From NCBI GenBank assembly GCA_050246475.1, contig JBFWVZ010000001.1:1-64000 (forward strand): DNA of 64,000 nt. Reading direction: 5' to 3'. Below, in pieces: positions 41,700 through 50,167 of this stretch. A program made the translations under genes and the position numbers. How positions within the stretch are numbered: the stretch's first letter is position 1; each line of letters starts with the position of its first letter. The stretch is from CADEEL01 sp050246475 (GTDB lineage Bacteria; Pseudomonadota; Alphaproteobacteria; Caulobacterales; Aquidulcibacteraceae). Below the pieces are notes generated by a model. It ran no database searches. It was not told the origin of the DNA and worked only from the letters and a program-made list of their open reading frames with translations.

Positions 41700-42467
41700 T
41701 CAGCGGTGCTTGAAAGCCGGCGGGCGTTTGGCGACGAAGGCGGCCATGCCCTCTTTCTGATCGTCCGTGGCGAAGAGCGCGTGGAAGGTGCGGCGCTCAA
41801 ACAGGACGCCCTCCTCCAACGTGGATTCAAACGCGCGATTGACCGCATCCTTGCAGGCCATGAGCGAGGGCAGCGAATAGGACGCGATCGTTTTCGCGGT
41901 CGCCAGCGTTTCCTCCATCAGCTTATCCGTCGGGACCACGCGGGCGACCAAGCCGCTGCGCTCGGCTTCGGCGGCGTCCATCATGCGGCCGGTCAAGCAC
42001 ATCTCCATGGCCTTCGCCTTGCCGATGGCGCGCGTGAGGCGCTGGGAGCCGCCCATGCCGGGGATGACGCCCAGCTTGATTTCGGGCTGGCCGAATTTCG
42101 CGTTCTCGGCGGCGATGATGAAATCGCACATCATGGCGAGCTCGCACCCCCCGCCCAGCGCAAAGCCGGAGACGGCGGCGATGATTGGCTTGCGCGCCTT
42201 GGGCAAGCGGCCCCAATCGGCGAAGAGATCGTCGCGCATCACATCGGCGTAGGATTTGTCCGCCATCTCCTTGATATCGGCGCCGGCGGCGAAGGCGCGC
42301 TCGGAACCGGTGATGACGACGCAGCGGACGGCGTCATCCTTCTCGATCTCATCGAGTGCGGCGTTCAATTCCGTCACCACCTCTTTGTTCAAGGCGTTGA
42401 GCGCCTGGGGGCGGTTCAAGCGGATGATGGCGATTGCTTCGTCGCGTTCGATCAAGAGCGTGTTCAT
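41700..42467 (-). CDS. Enoyl-CoA hydratase
   Basis: A 255-aa crotonase-fold enzyme. AFAAGADIKEMA and the oxyanion-hole loop GFALGGGCELAMMCDF are intact, with the two catalytic glutamates at EL in GGGCELA (the first) and GQPEIKLGVIPGMGGSQRL (the second). This pattern is the short-chain fatty-acid / general enoyl-CoA hydratase (EC 4.2.1.17) hydrating trans-2-enoyl-CoA in beta-oxidation. The ATG at 42467 gives the family start (MNTLLIERD). Same strand as mutM, 38 bases downstream. Confidence 0.93.
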   Translation of the reverse strand: MNTLLIERDEAIAIIRLNRPQALNALNKEVVTELNAALDEIEKDDAVRCVVITGSERAFAAGADIKEMADKSYADVMRDDLFADWGRLPKARKPIIAAVSGFALGGGCELAMMCDFIIAAENAKFGQPEIKLGVIPGMGGSQRLTRAIGKAKAMEMCLTGRMMDAAEAERSGLVARVVPTDKLMEETLATAKTIASYSLPSLMACKDAVNRAFESTLEEGVLFERRTFHALFATDDQKEGMAAFVAKRPPAFKHR

Positions 42468-42505
42468 GTCATTCCTATCCTTGGCGGGCGCTCTAGCGGG
42501 CGCGA

Positions 42506-43366
42506 TCAACGCTGGCAATGCGCGCAGAAGAAGGTGGAGCGGCCCGCCTGGACGACGCGCTTGACCGCGCGATTGCATGTGCGGCAGCCCTCGCCTTCTC
42601 TGTCATAGACGCGGAAGCGCTGCTGGAAGCGGCCTTCGCGGCCGTCAGCGGCGGCGTAATCCCTGAGCGTCGAGCCGCCTGCATCGAGGGCTTCGTTCAA
42701 GACGGCGCGAACCTCATCTGCCAAGGCATCGAGGCGCGGGCGGGAGATTCTCCCGGCCAAGCGCCGCGGATCGATCCGTGTACGGAAGAGTGCTTCGCAT
42801 ACATAGATGTTCCCCAGGCCCGCGACAACACGTTGATCCAGGAGCGCGGCTTTGACGCTCGTCCTCTTGCCTTTGAACATCGCCGCCAGGTGAGCGCCGC
42901 TGAACGCGGGTTCGAGCGGCTCGGGGCCGAGGCCGGCGAACCAGGGATGCGATTCAAGCTCAGCAGCGGCGATCAGATCCATGTAACCGAAACGGCGGGG
43001 ATCGTTGTACTCGATGCGCGCGCCCTTATCGGTCTCGACCACAACGTGGGTGTGCGCGGGATCGGGCGGCTCGGCATAGTAGAAATCGCCGAGCGGGCGT
43101 TTGGGCGCTTCGGGCTTATAGACGACGAAGCGGCCGCTCATGCCCAGATGCATCGTCCAGACCTCGCCGGTGTCGAGCGCGGCGAGGAGATATTTCGCGC
43201 GGCGCTTGAGGGCGGTGACGCGCGCGCCTTCAAGGCGCTTGGCGAAGCGTTGCGGAAACGGAAAGCGCAGATCGCCCCGCTTCGTCAGCGCGCGCTTCAG
43301 CGTGCGCCCGACCAGAATGGGCGCCAAGCCGCGGCGGACCGTTTCGACCTCAGGCAGCTCAGGCAT
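42506..43366 (-). CDS. mutM: Formamidopyrimidine-DNA glycosylase
   Basis: A 286-aa Fpg: the mature N-terminus PELPEVETVRRGL supplies the catalytic proline and glutamate; K in RRAKYLL is the conserved lysine; H2TH region GLGNIYVCEALF; C-terminal zinc finger CRTC...CAHC with GRSTFFC. It excises 8-oxoguanine and ring-opened purines and nicks the strand. Divergent from ubiE by 75 bases, the usual alphaproteobacterial arrangement. Confidence 0.97.
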   Translation of the reverse strand: MPELPEVETVRRGLAPILVGRTLKRALTKRGDLRFPFPQRFAKRLEGARVTALKRRAKYLLAALDTGEVWTMHLGMSGRFVVYKPEAPKRPLGDFYYAEPPDPAHTHVVVETDKGARIEYNDPRRFGYMDLIAAAELESHPWFAGLGPEPLEPAFSGAHLAAMFKGKRTSVKAALLDQRVVAGLGNIYVCEALFRTRIDPRRLAGRISRPRLDALADEVRAVLNEALDAGGSTLRDYAAADGREGRFQQRFRVYDREGEGCRTCNRAVKRVVQAGRSTFFCAHCQR

Positions 43367-43441
43367 GCGGCGTTAAGCACGTTTGGCGCATCGGGCGCGA
43401 TATAGCGGCGCGAGCGGGCGCCCGCTATGGTCCGCGCGATC

Positions 43442-44203
43442 ATGGCGCGCGAAGAAGAAACCGTCTCCTTCGGATTCGAAGAGGTGCCGAAGGCCCAAAA
43501 GGCCTCGCGCGTGCGCGCCGTCTTCGACAGCGTGGCTTCGCGCTACGATCTGATGAACGATGCGATGAGCGCGGGGCTGCACCGGCTCTGGAAAGACGCC
43601 GCGGCCGACAAGCTCAATCCGCAGCCGGGCGAAATCATTCTCGACGTCGCGGGCGGCACGGGCGACATTGCGCGGCGCTTGAAGAAGCGCGCGGATGCGG
43701 CGCGCGCGCGGCGCGGGGGCGAACCAGTCGACATCACCGTCCTCGACATCAATGTCGAGATGCTGGCGGCGGGGCAGAAGCGCGGCGAGGACGGGCTTGC
43801 GTGGCTCGCGGCGGACGCGGAACATTTACCATACAAGGACGCGCACGCGGACGCTTACATCATCAGCTTCGGCATCCGGAATTGCACCGACATCGCGGCG
43901 GTGCTTGGCGAAGCGCGGCGTGTGCTGAAAACCGGCGGGCGCTTCTTCTGCCTCGAGTTCTCGCGCCTGGCGGTCGGCGCGCTCGATCCCCTCTATGACG
44001 CCTATTCGTTCCGCGTGATCCCCGCTTTGGGGCGCCTCATCGCGGACGATCCGGATTCGTACAAATATCTGGTGGAATCGATCCGGCGGTTTCCGGATCA
44101 GGAACGCTTCGCCGCCATGATCCGCGCGGCAGGCTTTTCGCATGTTGGTTACCGCAATTTCGCGGGCGGCGCGGCGGCGCTGCATTGGGGCTGGGCGCTT
44201 TAA
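43442..44203 (+). CDS. ubiE: Demethylubiquinone/demethylmenaquinone C-methyltransferase
   Basis: A 253-aa class I methyltransferase with UbiE signatures: FDSVASRYDLMNDAMSAGLHRLWK, SAM motif LDVAGGTGDIARRL, ISFGIRNCTDIAAVLGEARRVLK and the C-terminal YRNFAGGAAALHWGW. Methylates C2 of the ubiquinone ring precursor. An insertion of charged residues (KKRADAARARRGG) follows motif I. The ATG at 43442 (MAREEETVSFG) is preferred to one five codons earlier. ubiB begins directly at the next base after the stop, so the two are one operon. Confidence 0.96.
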   Translation: MAREEETVSFGFEEVPKAQKASRVRAVFDSVASRYDLMNDAMSAGLHRLWKDAAADKLNPQPGEIILDVAGGTGDIARRLKKRADAARARRGGEPVDITVLDINVEMLAAGQKRGEDGLAWLAADAEHLPYKDAHADAYIISFGIRNCTDIAAVLGEARRVLKTGGRFFCLEFSRLAVGALDPLYDAYSFRVIPALGRLIADDPDSYKYLVESIRRFPDQERFAAMIRAAGFSHVGYRNFAGGAAALHWGWAL

Positions 44204-45919
44204 GTGTTCTCGTGGATCGAACATTCCTTGAGGCTGCTGCGGGTCCTCTGGATCCTGATCCGCTACGACGCGCTGCTGCCCGAAGAATATCGCGAGCGGA
44301 TGCCGATCCGTTGGCAAATCGTGGGGGACGTGCTGCGCGTCTTCGCGCGGCGGCGCAAACCCCGCACGGTCGGCGCGCGGCTGGCGGCGGCGCTGGAAAA
44401 ACTCGGGCCGGCTTATGTGAAGGTGGGGCAATTCCTGGCGACGCGGCCCGACATGATCGGCGTGACGCCCGCGCAAGAGCTGGGGCGCCTGAAAGACCGC
44501 CTCCCCGCTTTCCCACGCGTGCAGGCTCTCGACACGATCAATGCGGAGCTCGGGGCGACGGAGACGCTTTTCGGCGCGATTTCGGAAGCGATGGGCGCGG
44601 CCTCGATCGCGCAGGTGCACCAAGCGATCCTGCCCAATCGCGAAGGCGTCGTTGCGATCAAGGTGCTCCGCCCCCGCATCGAGAAGAAGCTGGCGAAGGA
44701 ATTGGCGGCGCTCAGGTTCGCCGCGCAATCGATCGAGTTCTTCTCGGTGCGGTCGCGCCGGCTCGAGCCCGTGCAGTTCATCGATACGGTTTCCTCCGCG
44801 TTGGAGCGCGAGCTCGATCTGCGCCTGGAGGCCGGCGCGTGCGCGGAATTCAAGGATGTCGCGGCGGCGGACGGCTTTCTGGAAGTCCCCGCCATCGATT
44901 GGACGCGCTCGGCCAAGCGGGTGATGACGCTCGATTGGGTGGAAGGCATTCCGTTCACGGATCATCGCGCGCTGGACGCGGCGGGCGCGGACAAGCCGGC
45001 GCTGGCGATTGCGCTGACGCGCGGGTTCCTGGCGGCGGCGCTCGATCACGGCTTCTTCCACGCCGACATGCACGAGGGAAACCTCATCTATGGCCGCGAC
45101 GGCAAAGTCTGGGTGGTCGATTTCGGAATCATGGGGCGGATCGGCCCCAAGGAACGGCGCTATCTGGCGGAAATTCTCTACGGCTTCCTGCGGCGCGATT
45201 ACCGGCGCGTCGCGGAGGTGCACGCCGAAGCCGGCTATGTGCCGGAGCGCTTCACGGTCGAGGAATTCGCGCAGGCGCTGCGCGCGATCGGCGAACCGAT
45301 CTTCGGCAAGACAGCGGACGGCATTTCCATGAGCCGGCTGCTGCTGCAACTTTTCGACGTGACGCACATGTTCGGCATGCATTTGCGGCCTGAACTCGTG
45401 CTGCTGCAGAAGACGATGGTGCAGACGGAGGGCGTGGCGCGCGCACTCGACCCGCGCCACGACATGTGGGCGGCGGCGCGCCCGATCGTCGAGCGCTGGG
45501 TGCGGCGCGAGCTTGGGCCGGAAGGCCTGGCCAAGCGCGGCGTCGATGAAGCGAAGGATGCGTTCGGCACGCTACGGCGTTTGCCGCAGACGCTCGTGGC
45601 GCTCGAAGCGGCGGCGAAGGCGGTCGCGCGCGAGGCGCCCGCGGAGGAACGCGCGCGCTTCCAGTGGATGAGCTTCTGGGTGGGGTTCGCCGTTGGCGCG
45701 GTCGTCATGCTGATCGTGATGGCGGCGGGCGGAGACAATCCGGCGCGGCCGCAGCGTGTGCGCGAGGCCCCCGCAGCCGCGGCGCCGGCGCGCCCAGCGC
45801 CGGAGCCTTCCGCGCCGCAAGTCGATCCCGCGGCGGACACGGAAGCGCCCGCCGCCCCTGCCCCGGAGACGCCGGCGCCGGCGGCTGAGGTGGAAAAGGC
45901 TGCGCCGGGCGCGCCTTGA
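44204..45919 (+). CDS. ubiB: Ubiquinone biosynthesis kinase-like protein UbiB
   Basis: A 571-aa ABC1/ADCK-type atypical kinase. KxGQ motif in YVKVGQFLATRPD, AASIAQVHQAIL (Ala-rich nucleotide loop), DFGIMGRI metal site and HADMHEGNL catalytic loop are all present. The C-terminus has the expected membrane segment (WVGFAVGAVVMLIVMAAGG) and then an Ala/Pro-rich tail of about 50 residues, longer than in E. coli. Supports lipid precursor handling for coenzyme Q synthesis at the inner membrane. GTG start abuts the ubiE stop. Confidence 0.95.
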   Translation: MFSWIEHSLRLLRVLWILIRYDALLPEEYRERMPIRWQIVGDVLRVFARRRKPRTVGARLAAALEKLGPAYVKVGQFLATRPDMIGVTPAQELGRLKDRLPAFPRVQALDTINAELGATETLFGAISEAMGAASIAQVHQAILPNREGVVAIKVLRPRIEKKLAKELAALRFAAQSIEFFSVRSRRLEPVQFIDTVSSALERELDLRLEAGACAEFKDVAAADGFLEVPAIDWTRSAKRVMTLDWVEGIPFTDHRALDAAGADKPALAIALTRGFLAAALDHGFFHADMHEGNLIYGRDGKVWVVDFGIMGRIGPKERRYLAEILYGFLRRDYRRVAEVHAEAGYVPERFTVEEFAQALRAIGEPIFGKTADGISMSRLLLQLFDVTHMFGMHLRPELVLLQKTMVQTEGVARALDPRHDMWAAARPIVERWVRRELGPEGLAKRGVDEAKDAFGTLRRLPQTLVALEAAAKAVAREAPAEERARFQWMSFWVGFAVGAVVMLIVMAAGGDNPARPQRVREAPAAAAPARPAPEPSAPQVDPAADTEAPAAPAPETPAPAAEVEKAAPGAP

Positions 45920-45923
45920 GCCT

Positions 45924-45951
45924 TTGATTTTCATGGCGCGGGTGCTATTTT
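45924..45951 (+). promoter_or_regulatory. Promoter of the Phd-coaBC gene
   Basis: TTGATT (45924-45929), 16 bases, TATTTT (45946-45951), directly after the ubiB stop codon. The -10 overlaps the left arm of the inverted repeat 45948-45968. Confidence 0.55.
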
Positions 45952-45968
45952 GTCTATGTTGGACAAAA
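45948..45968. promoter_or_regulatory. Perfect inverted repeat, likely operator for the Phd domain
   Basis: TTTTGTC - TATGTTG - GACAAAA: perfect 7-bp arms around a 7-base centre, between the -10 and the ribosome site (GGGAGCG) of the Phd-CoaBC gene. Phd/YefM antitoxins repress their own promoters by binding such palindromes over the -10. Confidence 0.6.
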
Positions 45969-45981
45969 GGGAGCGCCAGAG

Positions 45982-47388
45982 ATGACCGATTGGACGGTCG
46001 CGGACGCCAAGAACCGTTTCTCCGAATTGGTGACCAAGGCGCTCGACGAAGGGCCGCAGACCGTCACGCGGCGCGGCAAGAGCGTGGTCGTGGCGCCGGC
46101 GGCGATGTTGGAGGCCGTCTCGCGCGGGCCGATGGCGGTGGGGCGGATCGAGTTCGATCACCATGCGCCGGTGGCGGCGCAAGAACTCAGGGTGCTGCTC
46201 ATCATCGGGGGCGGAATCGCGGCCTATAAGAGCCTCGAATTGATCCGTCTGCTGAGCAAAGCGGGCGTCAGGACGCGCGCGATCCTCACCAAAGCGGGCG
46301 CGGAGTTCGTGACGCCGCTCTCCGTTGGCGCGCTCAGCGAGGACAAAGTCTATCGCGAACTCTTCGATCTCACCGACGAAGCGGAGATGGGACACATCGA
46401 GCTTTCACGCTCGGCCGATCTCGTGGTCGTGGCGCCGGCGACGGCGGATCTCATGGCGAAAGCGGCGAACGGCATCGCCAACGATCTCGCCTCGACGACA
46501 TTGCTCGCGACCGACAAGCGCGTGCTGATGGCGCCGGCGATGAATGTGCGGATGTGGGAGCACCAAGCGACGCAGCGCAATCTCAAGCGCCTCGAAGCGG
46601 ACGGCGTCGCGTTCGTCGGCCCTGACGTGGGTGCGATGGCGTGCGGGGAGTTCGGCGCAGGGCGGATGGCGGAGCCGGAAGCGATCCGCGACGCGATCCT
46701 CCGCCTGCTGACGAACGAGCAGACGCTTGCGGGCAAGCGCGTGCTGGTGACGGCGGGACCGACGATCGAACCCATCGATCCGGTGCGGTTTCTCTCCAAC
46801 CGCTCCAGCGGCAAGCAGGGCTATGCGATCGCGGCGGCGCTCGCGGCGCGCGGCGCGGCGGTGACGCTCGTTTCCGGCCCGGCGGCGCTTGGCGATCCGC
46901 CAGGCGTCAAGGTCAAACGCGTCGAGACGGCGCTCGAAATGCTCGGTGCGGTCGAAGCCAGCTTGCCGGCGGATGCCTTCGTCTCGGTCGCGGCGGTGGC
47001 GGACTGGCGGCCCGATCAGTGTGCGGACGAAAAGATCAAGAAGGGCAAAGGGGGGGCGCCCAAGATCGGCCTCACCGAAAACCCGGACATCCTTGCGACG
47101 CTTTCAAAGCCGGGGCCGAAACGCCCCACCCTCGTCATCGGGTTCGCGGCGGAGACGAACGACGTCGAGGCGCATGCGCGCGCGAAGATCGCCAAGAAAG
47201 GCTGCGATTGGATCGTCGCCAACGACGTCTCCGGCGACGTGATGGGCGGCGACGAGAATGAAATTTTGCTCATCAAACGCGAAGGCGCGGAGCGTTGGCC
47301 GCGGATGAGCAAGGAGAAGGTCGCCACGCGGTTGGCGGATGAAATTGCGTCGGCGCTGCACGAAGCGCGCGCGCGACAGAGCGCTTAA
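45982..47388 (+). CDS. coaBC: CoaBC with an N-terminal Phd/YefM antitoxin-like domain
   Basis: A 468-aa fusion. Residues 1 to about 42 (MTDWTVADAKNRFSELVTKA, then LDEGPQTVTRRGKSVVVAP) match the DNA-binding and dimerisation half of Phd/YefM antitoxins. After a linker (43-68), residues 69-468 are complete CoaBC: CoaC with GGGIAAYKSLELIRLL, His138 in MGHIELS, PAMNVRMW (185-192) and Cys221 in ACGEFGAGRM; CoaB with VTAGPT (256-261), SSGKQG, AAVADWRP and KIKKGKG. CoaBC joins cysteine to phosphopantothenate and decarboxylates the product in coenzyme A synthesis. An internal ATG (46132) could also start a near-normal CoaBC, though without a good ribosome site. Confidence 0.9.
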   Translation: MTDWTVADAKNRFSELVTKALDEGPQTVTRRGKSVVVAPAAMLEAVSRGPMAVGRIEFDHHAPVAAQELRVLLIIGGGIAAYKSLELIRLLSKAGVRTRAILTKAGAEFVTPLSVGALSEDKVYRELFDLTDEAEMGHIELSRSADLVVVAPATADLMAKAANGIANDLASTTLLATDKRVLMAPAMNVRMWEHQATQRNLKRLEADGVAFVGPDVGAMACGEFGAGRMAEPEAIRDAILRLLTNEQTLAGKRVLVTAGPTIEPIDPVRFLSNRSSGKQGYAIAAALAARGAAVTLVSGPAALGDPPGVKVKRVETALEMLGAVEASLPADAFVSVAAVADWRPDQCADEKIKKGKGGAPKIGLTENPDILATLSKPGPKRPTLVIGFAAETNDVEAHARAKIAKKGCDWIVANDVSGDVMGGDENEILLIKREGAERWPRMSKEKVATRLADEIASALHEARARQSA

Positions 47389-47464
47389 GCGCCTCGCGCG
47401 CGAAAGGCTTCGTGGTTAACGCGCTTCGTTGATAGGATCGCGCGTTCGGAGCCAGCGGGGCGGG

Positions 47465-47935
47465 ATGCGCGCGCTCATTGCCATAGCGACAGCGACCGCG
47501 CTCGCAGCGTGCGGGCAATCGCAATCATCCGCGCCCGCGGCGGCTTCGGCGCCGACGCCATCGGCGTCGCTCAATCTCGCGCAAGCGGGGGCGCGCCTCA
47601 TCGAAGGCGAGACGCTCGTGCCCGTCACGTTCGCGGATGGGCCGCTCACGCAAAGCGGCGAAGCGCACGGCTACGCGACGAACGTCTATGCGTTCCACGC
47701 GCCCGCAGGCGCCACGCTCGACGTGACGCTGACTTCGCCGAGCACGATGCTCTATTTCGACATCCGCAACGCAACGGACGGCGCCATCGTTTACAACAGC
47801 ACGATGGGCGACAACGCTGACGCCTGGTCCGGCGCGCTGGCGGAGGGCGATTATCTCGTGCGCCCGTTCCTCTATCGGAACGCCGCGCGGCGCGGCGACA
47901 GCGCCCAATACACGATCGCGCTCACGCTCCGCTAA
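47465..47935 (+). CDS. Predicted lipoprotein with PPC-like domain
   Basis: A 156-aa lipoprotein (ATALAAC-G, Cys about residue 16), then a short Ser/Ala/Pro linker and a beta domain (HGYATNVYAFHAPAGATLDVTL, DAWSGALAEGDYLVRPFLYRN) resembling bacterial pre-peptidase C-terminal or inhibitor-type domains. Periplasmic, function unknown. The ATG at 47465 follows GGGGCGGG. Convergent 4-base overlap (CTAA) with the radical SAM gene. Confidence 0.6.
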   Translation: MRALIAIATATALAACGQSQSSAPAAASAPTPSASLNLAQAGARLIEGETLVPVTFADGPLTQSGEAHGYATNVYAFHAPAGATLDVTLTSPSTMLYFDIRNATDGAIVYNSTMGDNADAWSGALAEGDYLVRPFLYRNAARRGDSAQYTIALTLR

Positions 47936-48882
47936 CTTTTCGCGGCGCCGCAGCTTGCGCCGCCCAGAACACAAAAGCTCGCGCAGTATTTGTGATTGAG
48001 CGGCACTGCGCGCGCGGCTTCCGCCAGCGTCTCGCCCAATTCGAATTGCGAATCGTAGGGAAGCAGCGTGCAGGCAAGCACCGTGGGGCGCGCGGCGCCC
48101 TTGCGCTTCACCACCATGCGTGCGGACGCGCACATCACGTCGGCGGGGCTCTTGTCTAGGATGCCCCAACACGCCTCCGTGATCTCGGGCGGATCGGCGT
48201 CGGGCGCCATTTCCGGAAAGATGACGAGCGCGGCGGGATCGGCGGCGTTCACGGGAATCGCGCGGCTCTTGAAGAGATCGCGAAAACCCTCGCGCAACGC
48301 ATCCTCGCTTTCGCCGGAGAAATGCCGGCCGGCGACCTCGACACTGAAGCCCTCCTCCGCCAGCCAGCGCAGGCCGGCCATGGTCTTCTCATAGGCGCCG
48401 GGTCCACGCTCGGCGTCGTGAACGTCCGCGGACGGATCATCGAGGCTGACGCGCAGCCGCAAGCGACCGGGAAAGCGTGCGTTGAGCGCGGCGAGCTCTT
48501 TCTTGCTCCGCGTCATGGGGCGCATGGCGTTGGTGAGCACCAGGACCTGATGGCCGCGCGACAAGCTCTCCTCAAGGATGGCGATCATGGACGGATTCAT
48601 GAAAGGCTCGCCGCCGGTGAAACCGATGAGGGAGACGGGCAAGCGATCGCGCGCGATCTCGTCCAGGTAGGGGCGCACGTCCTCCAGGGAGAGGTAGGCG
48701 AGACGATCGTTGCGCGGGCTGCTCTCGATGTAGCAATGCGCGCAGGTGATGTTGCAGAGCGTGCCCGTGTTGAACCAGAGCGTTTCGAGCGCCTCCAGCG
48801 CCACCCAGGCGCGCGCTTCGCCCTTCGCGGTGAGGCGGGGATCGGCGAACTTGGCGGGCGGCGGCTCTTCGATGAGCGACAT
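47932..48882 (-). CDS. Radical SAM protein
   Basis: A 316-aa radical SAM enzyme. CNITCAHCYIE supplies the CxxxCxxC cluster ligands (Cys43, 47, 50); GFTGGEPFMN is the SAM-binding GGE motif. C-terminal cysteines (VLACTLLPYD, KYCASFCVLGGASC) may hold an auxiliary iron-sulphur cluster as in SPASM-like proteins. The reaction is not predictable; no peptide-precursor gene is adjacent. Divergent from dut with 15 bases between the start codons. Confidence 0.85.
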   Translation of the reverse strand: MSLIEEPPPAKFADPRLTAKGEARAWVALEALETLWFNTGTLCNITCAHCYIESSPRNDRLAYLSLEDVRPYLDEIARDRLPVSLIGFTGGEPFMNPSMIAILEESLSRGHQVLVLTNAMRPMTRSKKELAALNARFPGRLRLRVSLDDPSADVHDAERGPGAYEKTMAGLRWLAEEGFSVEVAGRHFSGESEDALREGFRDLFKSRAIPVNAADPAALVIFPEMAPDADPPEITEACWGILDKSPADVMCASARMVVKRKGAARPTVLACTLLPYDSQFELGETLAEAARAVPLNHKYCASFCVLGGASCGAAKS

Positions 48883-48897
48883 GGGGGCGAATCCGTT

Positions 48898-49371
48898 ATG
48901 GCTTCGCCCATGAATACGCAGGCGATCAGGGTTCAGGTTTCGACCTTACCGCATTTTTCCGGGTTGGAACTGCCGGCATACGAAACCGCGCTCTCGGCGG
49001 GCATGGATTTGCGCGCTGCCGTCCCGGCCGAGGCGCCGATGGTGTTGGCGCCGGGCGAACGCGCGCTGGTTCCGACCGGGCTGACGATGGCTTTGCCGGC
49101 GGGCACGGAAGCGCAGGTGCGGCCGCGTTCCGGGCTTGCGCTCAAGCACGGGATCACGTGCCTCAACACGCCCGGCACGATCGACGCCGATTATCGCGGC
49201 GAACTCAAGGTGCTCTTGATCAATCTCGGGCAAGAGGCTTTCACGATCCAACGCGGCGAGCGGATCGCGCAGTTGATCGTCGCGCCCGTGACGCAAGCGG
49301 ATTGGGAGCGCGTGGAGATTTTGCCGGAGACGCAACGCGGCGAAGGCGGATTCGGATCGACGGGGCGCTAG
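48898..49371 (+). CDS. dut: dUTP diphosphatase
   Basis: A 157-aa trimeric dUTPase with the five motifs: SAGMDLRAA (1), PRSGLALKHGI (2), GTIDADYRGELKVLLINLG (3), RIAQLIV (4), RGEGGFGSTG (5). Hydrolyses dUTP to dUMP, limiting uracil in DNA. ATG at 48898 has GGGGGCGA upstream; a second ATG at 48910 is possible. Together with coaBC it is part of the conserved ubiE-ubiB-coaBC-dut order, interrupted here by the lipoprotein and radical SAM genes. Confidence 0.96.
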   Translation: MASPMNTQAIRVQVSTLPHFSGLELPAYETALSAGMDLRAAVPAEAPMVLAPGERALVPTGLTMALPAGTEAQVRPRSGLALKHGITCLNTPGTIDADYRGELKVLLINLGQEAFTIQRGERIAQLIVAPVTQADWERVEILPETQRGEGGFGSTGR

Positions 49372-49376
49372 CCTAA

Positions 49377-50094
49377 GTGTCTGAGATTGAGCCTCCGGGA
49401 TGGCGCGATGATGAGTTGACGAAGTTTTTGGCGGCGGCGCACGGCAATCGCTACGCGACATTTGTCAAGAAGCGAGAGGCGACCACCCTTTTGATTCAAA
49501 TCGACGCGTGCTTCTTCAAGGTCGTCGATGGGTGGATCAACCCTCGCCCATGGTTTCCGGGGCTACTTTATCTGCGTTCCCATGCGGCGTTTCGGGCGGC
49601 GTGCGGATACTCACTATCCGGTCAAACTGCAGACGCTTATCCGCTGTTGCGGACGTGTTTGGAGTTTGCCGCATATGCCCTGCACATGACCGTCAACCCG
49701 ACGCTGCAGGCGGTTTGGCTGCGTCGACACGACGATGACGATTGCATGCGCGCAGTGAAAACTCAGTTCACCGTCGCAAGTACGCAACACGATCCGTGTA
49801 CGGAATCAAAAGACCGCCGAGGTCTTTCAAGTTCTCTATGAGGATTCCATTGACCAAGGCGCTCATCCGAACGAGCGCTCACTTACCGCAAACGCCACAA
49901 TTGACGAGGTGGATGACCGCGTGAGCTTCAACCAGGTTTATCTCCATGGCGACGGCATTCAGTTGGACTTGGCTCTGAGGCGGACTGCGCAGGCTGGCGT
50001 ATGCGCACTGGAGATTCTTCAGGAGGTGTATCCGGCGCGGTTTGTGCTCCTTGGCGTAAAGGACGACATCCTCAGGCTTCGCCGAGGCCTCTAG
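49377..50094 (+). pseudogene. Hypothetical gene broken by one frameshift
   Basis: The first frame (GTG 49377) encodes WRDDELTKFLAAAHGNRYAT, then FLYLRSHAAFRAACGYSL-like helical sequence up to MRAVKTQFTVA (about 49780). From there the coding sense continues one frame over: VRNTIRVRNQKTAEVFQVLYE, then DQGAHPNERSL, VDDRVSFNQVYLHGDGIQLD and ends at 50094. Joined, they give a single ~240-residue protein of unknown function with a continuous composition, so a +1 (or -2) change near 49781 broke it, or it is a sequencing error. Less GC-rich than its neighbours, suggesting acquired DNA. Confidence 0.6.
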
Positions 50095-50139
50095 CGGTCG
50101 CTAAGGCCTTGCCCTCCCCGCCCGGCGCGCCATCATGCG

Positions 50140-50157
50140 CGGCAATAATTATTGCCG
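50140..50157. promoter_or_regulatory. 18-bp perfect palindrome before the APC permease
   Basis: CGGCAATAATTATTGCCG, perfectly self-complementary, ending 10 bases before the permease start codon with the GGGGGGAG ribosome site right behind it. Likely an operator or a translation-blocking element. Confidence 0.5.
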
Positions 50158-50167
50158 GGGGGAGCAT

